DNA of 64,000 nt from Phoronis australis (lineage: Eukaryota > Phoronida > Phoronidae), in the NCBI GenBank assembly GCA_002633005.1, contig NMRA01000020.1, positions 1,334,939-1,398,938 of the forward strand, in the 5' to 3' direction. Shown piece by piece: positions 1-9,540 of this stretch; position 1 is the first letter of the stretch; each line of letters starts with the position of its first letter. Made by a program: the position numbers and the translations under genes. The notes below the pieces were generated by a model, which saw nothing but the letters and a program-made list of their open reading frames with translations, was not told the DNA's origin and searched no databases.

Positions 1-101
1 TTTCATATAGTCTGACTGTGAGAGCAGTTGAGTCAGTCATTGTTCTATCTCGGTTGTGATAAGTTCGGTCGTCGTTTGCTTTTGTTTACGAGTCAGTCAA
101 C

Positions 102-213
102 ATGCCACGCTGTTGCTGCGTACTGGGGTGTACTCATTATCGTCTCAAGTACAGAGGAAGAACTGTCCAACTTGCCCGAGTGTCCGCGACACGCTCCCAC
201 TGGAGGGTGATCT
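102..213 (+). pseudogene. Second, truncated THAP start in the left TIR
   Basis: The ATG at 102 begins the same MPRCCCV.GCTHYRL sequence as the minus-strand copy at 895, then diverges into an unrelated basic tail and stops within about 37 codons. It exists because the TIR is long enough to include the start codon and the first zinc-ligand pair. Confidence 0.55.
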
Positions 214-228
214 GAGCACCCAAACTGC

Positions 229-534
229 TTACATCCCGCCGTGTGACTCCCGTGCCACACACCTGGCACCTTCCAAATAGCTCCGATACAAGTCCACAAT
301 AAACTTATCAAACTTATGCTCACCGATCTGTTCATTGGATGACGAACTGCCCTCTTCACTGGGTGTCGAACTGGGCCTGTATTCACTCCCACTACTCAAC
401 ATCGCTGCAGGGCTACTTACAGGCTCTGGGCTAAAGACAACAGCACAGGGCGAATCACTGCTAGTTCTCGTAATTGCACGCAATGGGGTACGTTCGGATG
501 CACGGGTAACAGTAGATGAAGTGCCTCCAGTCAC
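229..534 (-). pseudogene. Ser/Pro-rich C-terminal remnant of the element's THAP protein
   Basis: This open frame of 101 codons has ordinary protein composition. A Ser/Thr/Pro-rich linker (about residues 10-70) is followed by a more ordered tail ending in LYRSYLEGA and then a stop at 229. It runs in the same direction as the THAP start at 895 but in a different frame, so at least one frameshift or lost intron separates them. It lies wholly inside the TIR element at 1-1004. Function is inferred only from position: it could be the linker and tail after a THAP DNA-binding domain. Confidence 0.35.
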
Positions 535-685
535 TGTATATAGTGGCCACAGCTCGCGAGAATTCTCGCTTCAAAAACGCACTTCTCGGGGTTGGCGACG
601 GGGCACTGCCGGGAATCAACAGCGACGGTATGGTACCCTTCTTGTTGCTTCGCAGGGACCTTCATCAATTTAGCGTACATATCTG

Positions 686-895
686 TCATAATCTGACGGC
701 AGAAAATGCTTGCCACACACTCGGTAACCCTCCATTGCTTTGTACGTTGCGTGGACAGGTAGCGCTGCGTTCTTCACATGAACGAGCTAGCCAAGTACGG
801 CGAGGTGTGTCATCCTTCGGAAAGCGACGCAAGATACCCAAAGCGCGTGTGAGACGATAATGAGTACATCCCGGCACGCAGCAACAGCGTGGCAT
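686..895 (-). pseudogene. THAP zinc-finger N-terminal half (element-borne)
   Basis: From the ATG at 895 the frame gives a typical THAP opening: two cysteines in CCVPGC, then a spacer and LRRFPKDD followed by R..W, matching the C-x(2-4)-C ... FPK ... W core of DNA-binding THAP domains. The expected second zinc pair (C-x2-H) is not visible in frame and the ORF stops at 686. Neighbouring frames at 531-716 continue with sequence that could be the decayed remainder. The start lies inside the right TIR, so the domain belongs to the element and not to a host gene. It is probably non-functional. Confidence 0.6.
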
Positions 896-1306
896 GTTGA
901 CTGACTTGTAAACAAAAGCAAACGACGACCGCACTTATCACAAACGAGGTAGAACAATGACTGACTTGACAGCTCTCACAGTCAGACTATAATGAAAAGA
1001 AATTGGCTCGAAACTCTTGCCTCCCAAAACGTCACTTCCGGAGTAGAGGACGAGAAATTAATCAAATTACAAAAAGCTGTAATCGAGTGAAAAATGTGTC
1101 TGGGATATTCAACGAACTTTATTTTTTCTAAAAGTGACATGAAAAAGGTTGCCTTCGCCTTTAAGCACGCCTGATTTGAAAGTTTGGCGGGTCGACCTTT
1201 GCAAAATATCAAAGGTTCACTGTTCCAGAAATTCGAACCACCGCCTGCGCAATGCTGGCTACGGGAATGAGTACCCAAACGAACAAAAAGTCAAAACCGT
1301 GTACGC

Positions 1307-4140
1307 GTGCTTTGATACGCCGTAAAATGTAACAATTTCGTGAAATGTAACAACTGCTACATTTTACGTTATTGTTATATTTTACTTCGCTAGGCCTCTC
1401 CTAAAATGTAACAAGTTGTTACATTTTATGTAATTGTTACAATTTACGTCAAAAGCACATGTGAGAAATATACCATTGTTACATTTTACGAAACGGACGT
1501 CTTATTTTATGAGTTTGCATGGTATTTTTCACACGGAGGAAAATGGTTCATACACTTACCGCCTTCTTTCTCGGATTGGTTGAGTGAAATTCTATCAAAT
1601 GTGCCAGCTAGAATTTATAGATGTGTCCGTATGTGCTTTCCATTGTTTTTAACCTGGGTAGTTTCTTGGTATAGTAAAAATGTACCCCGTACAGTTTCAA
1701 TTCCTGATGAACGGAGCTTCCATGATCAGGTAATGCGTTTTTATTGTTAAAGCGTTCTTGCAGGCTTTTGTGGGCGGTCACAGGTCACACCGGCATTACA
1801 TTAAACACACTTCCCCTGGTACCTCGTAAGCACAACAAAAACAATGACATTGTATTTTGGCTAATACAAGTATTTATCACAATTCTTTAGGAACAAACGG
1901 CAATAATTTTTTTTCACAGAGTATTGGCCAATTTGATAGAAAAACACCCGTTTTAATACACGATAGCTTGATTTATTTCAGCCAATGTTTTATTGCCTTG
2001 GAGTCATGACTAATGCTCCACACGAAAGGGACGAGACCAAAGTTTCTGATGGCGACGGATTGTGTTTACCACCTTAGTTACTAATAACAATTTCTTAAAG
2101 ATATTCTTGTGGAGCGTGCTTTGAACAGCTAAAAGCTGAAAGAAATATAATTGTTCCTGTATTGTCAAACCTGTCTGAAATAGTTGTGGTAACAGATGAA
2201 ACCGTGACGTGTATACGTAAAATGGGAGGCCTAGCTGGGGAAATAGAAAATATTTTGCCACTCTGAAAGGACACGGTCATTTTGCTCTGCCGGGTCTTCG
2301 TCGATAGTTTAAAGGGGCAACAGACTGGAAAAAGCTGACTGAGGGCCTTCCGGACTTCAAGAACATGCACTTTCTCTTTCTATTATCTTTTAAGATGAAA
2401 AATCAATTAAAATTGCTATTTGGTCAATGATCGTTAGTCCGAATTAGGAACCAGGTTCCTATGTCCGAAGCACATATACATGTAAATAATATATTATAGC
2501 AGAAACTGGACTTTCTCGTATTAATGGACGTGAAGCAACGTGTCTCATGAGGCACCATTTTTGTGTTGCAGCTCACTGTCAGCAACACACGTGGTTGTAG
2601 GCAGATAAGGATCTTTGGTATATTAAACGTTTTGCTACATCGCACAAAAAGCGTATATTAAAGATCGCTGACTTCGACGTTGGCCGTTTTTGTTCCTTAC
2701 AACCCACTTTTAATGAAACCTAGTTCAAATCATTCAGATAAATTACTGAATACTTTGGCTCGTTCCACATAAAATTGTCCGTTACCAGCTATTCTAATGA
2801 CCCAGTGACCACAGCCATAGCCGACTAGTCGCTAGATCTCAAAAATGTCTATTATTCAAAATTCAACTTAAAGCAATATTTGAACTTATATCGTGGAGCG
2901 AGCCCCAGTTCTTTGAAAAGGAATGTTTTCAACAAAAGACAAAAATGATTACACGGTGGGTATCTTCACGCTTACATGTAAGTCGCAAGTAAAGAGTGCA
3001 GTTTGAATACAGTTCTTCGGGGCAAACTACAGAAGGATAATACAATTTAATTACAAACAATGCCGTGCTTGTCGATAGATCATGAACAATCAATTTTGGA
3101 AATGGCGCACGACTAAACAAGTTTTTAATTCTCAACCCCCTTGTTTCTAAAAAGTAGGCCTACTCTGCATTCACAGCTGTCATGACGTTTCTCACAATAT
3201 CGTTAAGGTTGAACATAGGAACCTCTTTAAGCACTCGCTGTCCATTATGGGAGCCCGTGAAAACATTGAACAATAAATGAGATGATTTTAAAATCTTTGA
3301 GGATCATGATGTATTAGCACTTTGTTAAAACACGTATTGTACATATTGCACTGTGTCATTGTTAAATAAATTAAAAAATATCAGTAATGATGATAATAAT
3401 AATGATAACGATACGGATAACTAATAATAGTAGTGAAAGTAGTAATAGTAGTAATGGCAGCAATAGCAGTAATAGTAGTAAGAGTAATAAAAGTGATAAT
3501 GTGTAGCCAAACTAATGCTGTGTCAGTCCGGAGGGCATTCCTGTAGAAGAGGTATACGAAATGTGCCGCCCAAAAGGATGTTTTTTCACAACAAAAATAC
3601 GCTCCAAGATGGTGTCATTTATAACAATTGTCTAAAAGGGTGCCTTTTCTGAATTTCTGGAACAGAAAAGTGCGAAAACGTGATTTTTTACGCAAAATTA
3701 GTCTCCAAATGGGTCACTTTTTGTCCAAGCCCACTCTCTAAATGACAGGTATTCATTTTTTCGAGCGGCACCCCTTGTCCAAAAATACTCGAGTACCCCT
3801 AACTGTGTCAGATACTACTTGCTCGTGATTTTGGCCACTTTCTTTGAAATATGACGTTGGTTTCGTAAACTGTAACAATGGTACATTTCTCGCATGTGCA
3901 TTCGACATAAAATGTAACAACTATGTAAAATGTAACAAATTAAGAGAGGCCTAGCAACGTAAAATGTAACAATGACGTAAATGTAACAGATGACAATTGT
4001 CATATAGTGTTTGATTTTACTTTATTTCTGCTTCTGTTGGCGAAGGATGTTATTATATCCGAAAATTTCAGTGATCCAATTTTGTTGTTTTATTTACTTA
4101 CATTTTACGAAATTGTTTCATTTTACGGCGTATCAGTGCT
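1307..4140. mobile_element. About 2.83-kb non-autonomous element with long TGTAACA-rich TIRs
   Basis: The left end (1307 to about 1500) and right end (about 3865-4140) are inverted relatives. Both contain the outer GTGC.TTGATACGCCGTAAAATG block, repeated AAAATGTAACAA motifs in both orientations, a GAGGCCTAGC core, and an inner ATACCATTGTTACATTTTACG-like block. The interior (1500-3865) has no long ORF and is AT-rich, with a trinucleotide microsatellite at 3378-3502. The right arm is interrupted by about 100 bp of unrelated sequence after 3985. No target duplication could be fixed. The superfamily is unknown. Confidence 0.65.
3378..3502. repeat. Degenerate ATG/ATA/GTA trinucleotide microsatellite
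   Basis: A run of about 125 bases is dominated by GATAATAATAATGATAA and AGTAGTAATAGTAGTAATGGC-type triplets with interruptions. It lies in the interior of the 1307-4140 element and is non-coding. Confidence 0.8.
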
Positions 4141-4230
4141 TGTCTCGGGAGCAGCCTGCAGGATGAGCGGTTTTGTGCATGGAGGACTTGAGCTGATAAT
4201 AACTTATAGTATCTTTGGTATAGATTTCAG

Positions 4231-4622
4231 TTGTTTGTTACACGACTGCAGCCAAGAAGGACAAAGAACGTCTGTTCTAACCTTGCATTAGCAGTAAACA
4301 GGAAAGTAATAGATTATAGAGGTTACGTACCCTACAATATATTTGTGCCCTGGGCTGTTGCCACGGCCCTAACAACTGTAACTTTTCTTCTACATTTTTT
4401 AACAATTGGCTACGCTATTACTGTAACATTGGATGAGGATGGTCAAAATACGAAAGACTGGGTGAGGAAGGCATTGGTAATTAACATTATAATGATTATA
4501 TCGCATGGTTAGACAGCAAGATTTCCGAAGTCAAAACTAGTGTGGTCGCCAGGTGCCGCAGACGTAAGAATCTCGCGAAAACGCAAGATCAAGAACGAAA
4601 TCCGATACTTCGCCCTAGTATT
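4231..4622 (+). pseudogene. Frameshifted exon of a polytopic membrane protein (polycystin-1-like is only a guess)
   Basis: The exon candidate starts after a good acceptor (TATAGATTTCAG, ending at 4230) and ends at a strong donor (ATT|GTAAGT at 4622/4623). Frame one gives a basic start, then YRGYVPYNIFVPW and a long hydrophobic segment (ALTTVTFLLHFLTIGYAI), an acidic loop and DWVRKALVINIIMI, then a stop at 4512. A second frame resumes from about 4502 with a Lys/Arg-rich cytosolic-looking stretch (LDSKISEVKTSV...RCRRRKN) right up to the donor. One frameshift or an unrecognised short intron must lie near 4475-4505. The spacing of PW, hydrophobic helix, acidic loop and DW recalls polycystin-1 family membrane segments, but this is weak. 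No other exon was found. Confidence 0.3.
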
Positions 4623-4752
4623 GTAAGTGAAGCTCCTTTGTCCGGTTGCATGAAACATTAGGTCGCAATTCCCTGTAAAGACCTTAGCTTTCAGTGTACA
4701 TATACTGTATGCATCCATAAGGAAACGTTTTCGTTGGATTTGAATTAGATTT

Positions 4753-5055
4753 TTGGCTGATTTTGTCGGCTGGGGACGCATGCGCGCACCCAGCCTAAAA
4801 TATAGGAAGGGCTCGGATTTTTCGGTAAGTGGACCTTTTACAGAAAAAAGAAAACGAGGACTAAAAAAACGGGGTACTAGGTTCAGACCTATGAATTCTG
4901 CATTCGCGCCTAATTCCTGTGGTCTTTTGTCTTTTATTTTCTCGGGCTTTTTCTTTGTCAGAGGCGGACCCTTTTGCCCAATTCGCCAAATGGGGGGCTC
5001 GTTCAAGCCCCCCGAGCCCCCCCCGGGTACTCGCATGGGACGCTATTTAGCTTGA
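4753..5055. repeat. GC-rich dispersed repeat ending in a GGGGCTCG palindrome
   Basis: The segment ends in a G/C-run palindrome (GGGGGCTCGTTCAAGCCCCC) followed by CCGGGTACTCGCATGGG. Both strands stay open for long stretches (4509-5036 minus, 4753-5055 plus). I attribute this to composition rather than coding, since no family is recognised and neither frame is supported by splice sites. Similar GAGTACCCC ends occur near 3790 and 23960. Confidence 0.4.
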
Positions 5056-5075
5056 ACTATTTATGATGACCCCGA

Positions 5076-5680
5076 TTGAAATTTCAGCGACGCCCAAAAA
5101 TAAGCCGCCTGATCATCGTGCTTAGGAATTTTCATCGGCAATTCTTTTTTGTTTTTCGAGCAGTAAAATTGCATTTTCAGGAACGACGCCTTGGATTAAT
5201 GATTTCGGTAACCCAAATGAACGAGCTCAATCAAATTTGGCGTTGTACTCGCGAATTTACTCCACCAGGAGACGGCTCACCAATTGTGAAATACGGCTTC
5301 TATCGTTGTATACGGCTTCTACCGTTGTATACGGATTAGCTCTACTTTCCCGTATTTCACAGTTAGTAACGTGACGTATACAGCATCCACATTCTCACAT
5401 ATATGGGATAATGACTCTTTACTGCTTTCTTTCAATCACGATCAAAGTTTTGCGACAATGACGTCAACATAATTCACTTAAACAGTACACACCATGGATT
5501 TTTACACGTTTTAAATTACCGGTGGCCACAGACTAAATGTATGACGTAAAATTTAGCTAAACCTATGTTTATTTTGTGTAAGTAGCTCGAAATTTTGATT
5601 TTCCTTTCAATTTTGCCAATTTTCACATTTCCCGCCATGTGACGCCATGGGTTGAACACAAGACATCAGTGACTAGCATT
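5076..5680. other. No gene seen
   Basis: AT-rich sequence with a short local repeat (TACGGCTTCTA.CGTTGTATACGG, 5292-5335). No convincing exon or element end was found. Confidence 0.5.
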
Positions 5681-5685
5681 GAACA

Positions 5686-5950
5686 ATGGCGGAGAGCAGG
5701 GAATTTGAAAGTGACGACGATTATGAGCAAGAATTGAACGAATACTATGAAGAAACGTACGGGAATGATGGCCAGGATGAGGAAATGGGGTTGCACGAAA
5801 GCGAGAACAAGTTTAATGTGCTTCCGGCTGCGTACTTTTCTACTTTGAGCCTTATGAACTGGATCCTCCCGCGAGAGAAGCGGCCTCGGGCTCGGCGAGT
5901 CAACCCAGTCATCCAACAGACGATCCTGAATTAAGAGCTGATGTTTCTGA
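5686..5950 (+). pseudogene. Acidic ORF start with frameshift, transposon-associated type
   Basis: An ATG in good context (ACAATGGCGG, 5686) opens an acidic frame (MAESREFESDDDYEQELNEY ...) that reaches 5934. From about 5840 a neighbouring frame reads much better as protein: YFEPYELDPPARE followed by a Ser/Pro-rich stretch and a stop near 5950. A single frameshift near 5835-5850 would join them. A (Y/F)xFEP motif after an acidic N-terminus is common in invertebrate transposon-associated and P2X7-like zinc-finger proteins; that assignment is inference. It faces the THAP remnant at 5975-6225 tail to tail. An AATAAA follows at about 6392 on this strand. Confidence 0.35.
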
Positions 5951-5967
5951 ATGATAAGTATTGTCCT

Positions 5968-6254
5968 TTATTGAACCAGGCCTTCATCGTAATGTCTCCT
6001 GTGACTGGAGTCGAAACACGAGTCCTCAAAGTGGGCAGAACACAGAGTGGCCCCGGACCGAATCGCTTGGTCCACGATGACGTCCCACACTCTCGTTCGG
6101 CGCACGAAGCCATGCCACTTCTGCGCAACTTTCGGAACACCGAGACGTTTTCCGCCTGGCTGCCGTTGCTGCAGCCTCCGGAAACACATCTTTTGATGCC
6201 TCTACGAACCTTCTCGACGCTAAATGTACTTTGCTTTCTCTTCACGCTATACAC
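5968..6254 (-). pseudogene. THAP zinc-finger domain with frameshift in the FPK motif
   Basis: Reading leftwards, one frame gives KRCVSGGCSNGSQAENVSVF, the first zinc pair and beta strand of a THAP domain. A second frame, one base out of register and starting at the expected FPK position, gives PKVAQKWHGFVRRTRVW and then LCSAHFEDSCFD, the second zinc pair (C-x2-H) plus the HF..SCF tail of the family. All zinc ligands are present across the two frames. The single shift at about 6125-6135 breaks the gene. No downstream transposase or partner domain was found. It is likely a transposon-derived THAP fossil, or a sequencing error in an intact copy. Confidence 0.65.
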
Positions 6255-6940
6255 TTTGTCTCTGATCCGAACAGTATGGCGAACGACTTGGGTTCAACCC
6301 ATGACGTTGTACATAACTATTACTTTTTTCAATTTTTGCGTGTTTCTTTATGAGCTGTGCACTAAAGGCACTGAAATCAAGTAAGATATAATAATAAAAT
6401 TTATTTTGAGGTACTAGAGTCATGTTGTGTACACTTTAAAGATAACGTATAACACAGTTGCACAGGCCTCTCTAGCTGTCACGTCGAAAACATTTAGCCT
6501 AAGGGCATATGTCCAAGTCTGAGGCGGTTGGACCAGCTAGGCCGGCCTCCTGGGAGCACCACAGGGTCACCTCACGAAAATACTTGATTCTCATCAGAAT
6601 TTGGAAGCAATAGCAAAAAAACAAAAAACAAAAACAAGAAACGAATACTCCATTACTCCATTGAAACACTAACATATCCCAAATAAAAGTTGTACTAGTT
6701 GAGTATCCCGTTTTGGGCGTCCACGGCGTCTTTAAACGTACAGCAGACGAGGTCTTTCAAAAAGTCACTTCGAGTGGTGTATTGTTTCGTTCGATTAAAA
6801 ACCAGCTTGACAGTTTTACAGCAACGCGGAGGTTGACTTGAGACATTTCCGTTAATAATTATATTGCACACCAATCATCATCGCCAAACGTGCGGAGTTT
6901 TTTAACAGGTTTTCTTGAACTCATAGGTGTACATTCCAGT
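6255..6940. other. Gene-poor spacer with a plus-strand poly(A) signal
   Basis: AATAAAATTT at about 6392-6401 could end a plus-strand transcript from the 5686 region. The rest contains an A-rich tract near 6615-6640 and nothing else recognisable. Confidence 0.35.
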
Positions 6941-6942
6941 AT

Positions 6943-8376
6943 TTAAACAACGCTAATGTCGTTCAATTGAGCGATTGAGAGACTGGTTGAGGAGTGTATC
7001 AGCGGAGCAAATATTGGAAAGCGAATAGTTAAAGGCAGAAGCAACATCCAAATAGAGAGGGCGAATGGAGAAAAGTTCAACCACTTCGGAAGTTTGGAAA
7101 GTGCGGGTGAAAACGTTTTCGAGATCGAAAGAGGCATGATCAGTGAGAAGGATGGAACTATCAGAAGACTGTGATAGTAGAGTGTTAGCCTTAGCCTCGG
7201 TCGAACGGTGATGCGCAAGGGCAGACGAGCGCATGACTGCGCGCGGGAAACGGTGAATGCAATAGAATATGGCGTTATGGTAATAAAAGATGCGTAACGG
7301 CGAGTGCAGAAGCACGAGAAAGTTGCAATGGGCATAAGGGTACGTAAAGATAAGGACAGCGACAAATTTAAGGAGAGAAACAATGGGAGCCACGACTTGA
7401 TCGGTTTAAAACATTTTTGTATGGGAGCCAGCCCTGGTATACTTTTTACGAAACATTTCAGAGGCCTCAGTTGACTTCGCTTGAAGCAGTCTCGGAGAGT
7501 AGGCAGTGCAGTTATAGTTTTTTTGTACAGCGATCTAGACTTTTTTGGTTTCGGTTTGGGTTCCGCACCATCAATCAAAGGCATTTCTTCCTCCATGACT
7601 CCGTCAAGCTGCTCAAAGGGGTGTGAAGACGATTCACACGAATCTGTTGACATTGTGGAATCACCCAAAACAAGAATGTCCGCAACACTGTCTGGTTCCA
7701 TTACAGTAGTTTCCGTCTTGCTCGTAAATTCGATGTTTTCATTGATTTGATTTTCGTTCGAATCTTCAAAGTCCGATTTTTCCACTGAAGGGATTTCTGT
7801 CATAGAGCTACTTCGAAAACTACCGTTCACCTCTTCGAGTGTAGTGTTATACGGAGAAGTAATCCCGTGCGTATTCGGTATCACTGGCGTCAACGTTCCG
7901 GTGACATTTTGTGGAATCTTCGTATCAGTATGCGTAGCATTCCTGAGCGCTGTGTTAATCTTTTTTTTAATGATCTTTTTCTTTTTCTTCTCTCCACGGC
8001 CATGACTCTTCAGCACTTTTCGAAATGACAAGTACGGTGTACTTGCAAACAAAGCCCTTATCCAACTTTCGTCAAGACCAATCGGGCCACCGGAAAAAAG
8101 ATACGTTAATACCATAAGATACAATACAAGAAAGTTTTGGACGCTCTCGTTCAGATCTGACAGAAGATAAAAAACGCATCGAATAAAATAATAGAAATGA
8201 CCGATCACCACTTTCATACACAAAGCTGTCATTCGTCCTAATCGTCTGAGTATTGTCTTAGTATTCACGTTCTTTTGTTTTGAGTGTCTTTCATTCGTCG
8301 TCACGCTATGAACAGGCGTTGGCTCCATACGCATTCTCTGCATGAGAACGGAGACGTTGTCCTTCGCATGATCCAT
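6943..8376 (-). CDS. Unknown single-exon protein, paralogue A (477 aa)
   Basis: This is the longest ORF in the window, with ATG at 8376 (A at -3). I do not recognise the family. Visible parts: residues about 55-95 form a hydrophobic segment; then SWIRALFASTPYLSFRKVL, followed by a Lys-rich stretch (about 128-140); then a Ser/Thr/Glu-rich acidic linker (about 160-280) with a KPKPKKSRS basic patch; then a C-terminal block (about 340-470) rich in Leu, Ser, Phe and Pro that contains RPRLRLTLYYHSLLIVPS. The N-terminal and C-terminal blocks align with the ORF at 18516-19667, about 53 percent identical over 116 gap-free C-terminal residues by hand count. Substitutions fall mostly at this frame's wobble position, which argues for real coding. 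The C-terminus looks membrane-like, but this is uncertain. Confidence 0.65.
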   Translation of the reverse strand: MDHAKDNVSVLMQRMRMEPTPVHSVTTNERHSKQKNVNTKTILRRLGRMTALCMKVVIGHFYYFIRCVFYLLSDLNESVQNFLVLYLMVLTYLFSGGPIGLDESWIRALFASTPYLSFRKVLKSHGRGEKKKKKIIKKKINTALRNATHTDTKIPQNVTGTLTPVIPNTHGITSPYNTTLEEVNGSFRSSSMTEIPSVEKSDFEDSNENQINENIEFTSKTETTVMEPDSVADILVLGDSTMSTDSCESSSHPFEQLDGVMEEEMPLIDGAEPKPKPKKSRSLYKKTITALPTLRDCFKRSQLRPLKCFVKSIPGLAPIQKCFKPIKSWLPLFLSLNLSLSLSLRTLMPIATFSCFCTRRYASFITITPYSIAFTVSRAQSCARLPLRITVRPRLRLTLYYHSLLIVPSFSLIMPLSISKTFSPALSKLPKWLNFSPFALSIWMLLLPLTIRFPIFAPLIHSSTSLSIAQLNDISVV

Positions 8377-9149
8377 AGTACAGGAGGTCTTCTGCGGACT
8401 TAGTTCTCAACTGGTGTTGTAACATCTGATTAAGTAGTACGAGAATTCAGTAATAAATAGCTAGTGCGTGACACAGCTTTTGTAACATGGTGGTATTTAT
8501 TTGCATTGCAGGCGCGTGCATGAACGGAAGAGGGTACATTGAAAATCGACTTACCGGGAGCAGCGATCAATGTGTCTCATGACTTCTCACTTGATGCAGG
8601 ATAGTTAATTTTAATAGATAACGTACGAGTACGATTGTGAAGCAACGTGGGGCAACGTAAATATCCAGGTGTTAAGTTCAGGTAGATACCAAAGGGAAAT
8701 AATGGCCTATAGCATATTGTGTATAAAAGTCAAACAACGTTGAAATTACTGTTTCTGCCATGTTAATTTATTCACTGGTCGCTATGTGACGACTCATCGC
8801 GTTGGCAACTTGTTCATGTGGGTACCAGGATTTTCAGCTTCATTGTTGCCGATTTAAAATTACCCCATTGCCAGCGAAATATAGTGTTGGTGAAATTGTT
8901 CGGAATTTAGGAATCAGAATAAAAGGGTATTTTAATATATCATCTGGCTATCCTGCAGGCGTGGGAGTACACCGCAGGATACAACACACAAAAACCTTTT
9001 CTATCGCACAACACACAATATTTGTAAACTCATAGTTAAAATATTTGAGCTAGAGAGAGTCAGCACTGGGACCACAAAATATGAGAATCGCTCGAAACGA
9101 TGAGTAATAAGCCAGAGTTGAACAGAGACAGCGGCCAGGAGTTACCTAG
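8377..9149. other. Upstream flank of paralogue A, no gene seen
   Basis: The 5' flank of the 8376 ORF is presumed to hold its promoter. No TATA box or initiator could be assigned with confidence, and no splice-supported exon was found. Confidence 0.35.
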
Positions 9150-9540
9150 GCAACACGTAGCCCCTTGGTTGGTTATTTAGGGGCTTCAATACTTCCATTC
9201 GCTTTCTGTACGCATTTCGTTATATGTATTTTAAACGGGCGGCAACCCAAATCGGTCATTGATTTTGAGTTTTCATGTCGTCAAAAATACATTCCACACT
9301 TAAAACTATCATTTAAAAAGCGCTTACTTTCATCAGTGGTACTTTCTACTTCTATACATATCTTCGTAGAAGTTAAGTTGTGAGAATTAAGGTGATTTTG
9401 GCGAAGAATTCCAACTCCACTTTTTGGTTGCCGTTAACTTTTTCACGGCCACGCGCGCGATAATCACAAAGTATGTCAACTGAGTCACGTGAGTTAGGCA
9501 AAGGCTAGAACGGGACTGAGCGGAGCGCGCGTGACATTAG
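9150..9540 (+). repeat. Dispersed repeat, copy 1
   Basis: About 390 bp match 16005-16380 in the same orientation (shared core ACTTCCATTCGCTTTCTGTA, plus GAGTCACGTGAGTTAGGCAA near the 3' end). Copies differ by substitutions and small indels. No coding content or TIRs are evident, so the class is unknown. Confidence 0.8.

Larger units (their letters stand above)
1..1004. mobile_element. Short TIR element with a THAP start in both terminal arms
   Basis: Bases 1 to about 157 and about 848 to 1004 are inverted copies of each other with only scattered mismatches, including the outermost TATAGTCTGACTGTGAGAGC. Each arm is about 150 bp and encodes, reading inward, the same protein start (MPRCCCV.GCTHYRL). 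ATG codons are at 102 (+) and 895 (-). The first half of a THAP zinc finger opens this way. The centre holds a Ser/Pro-rich coding remnant on the minus strand. No transposase core is present, so this is a non-autonomous derivative, plausibly of a P-element-like THAP transposon. The left arm may begin before the window. Confidence 0.75.

Noticed and set aside
4509-5036. 175-codon minus frame
   Set aside because: Open on both strands over a GC-skewed dispersed repeat, with no motif and no homology recalled.
5941-6384. 147-codon plus frame
   Set aside because: It is antisense to the THAP domain, whose zinc ligands are clear on the minus strand.
6953-7393. 146-codon minus frame overlapping the 3' part of paralogue A, with a matching 154-codon frame at 18652-19116
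   Set aside because: The two frames align much less well (about 34 percent) than the main ORFs, and the substitution pattern favours the main ORF's wobble position.
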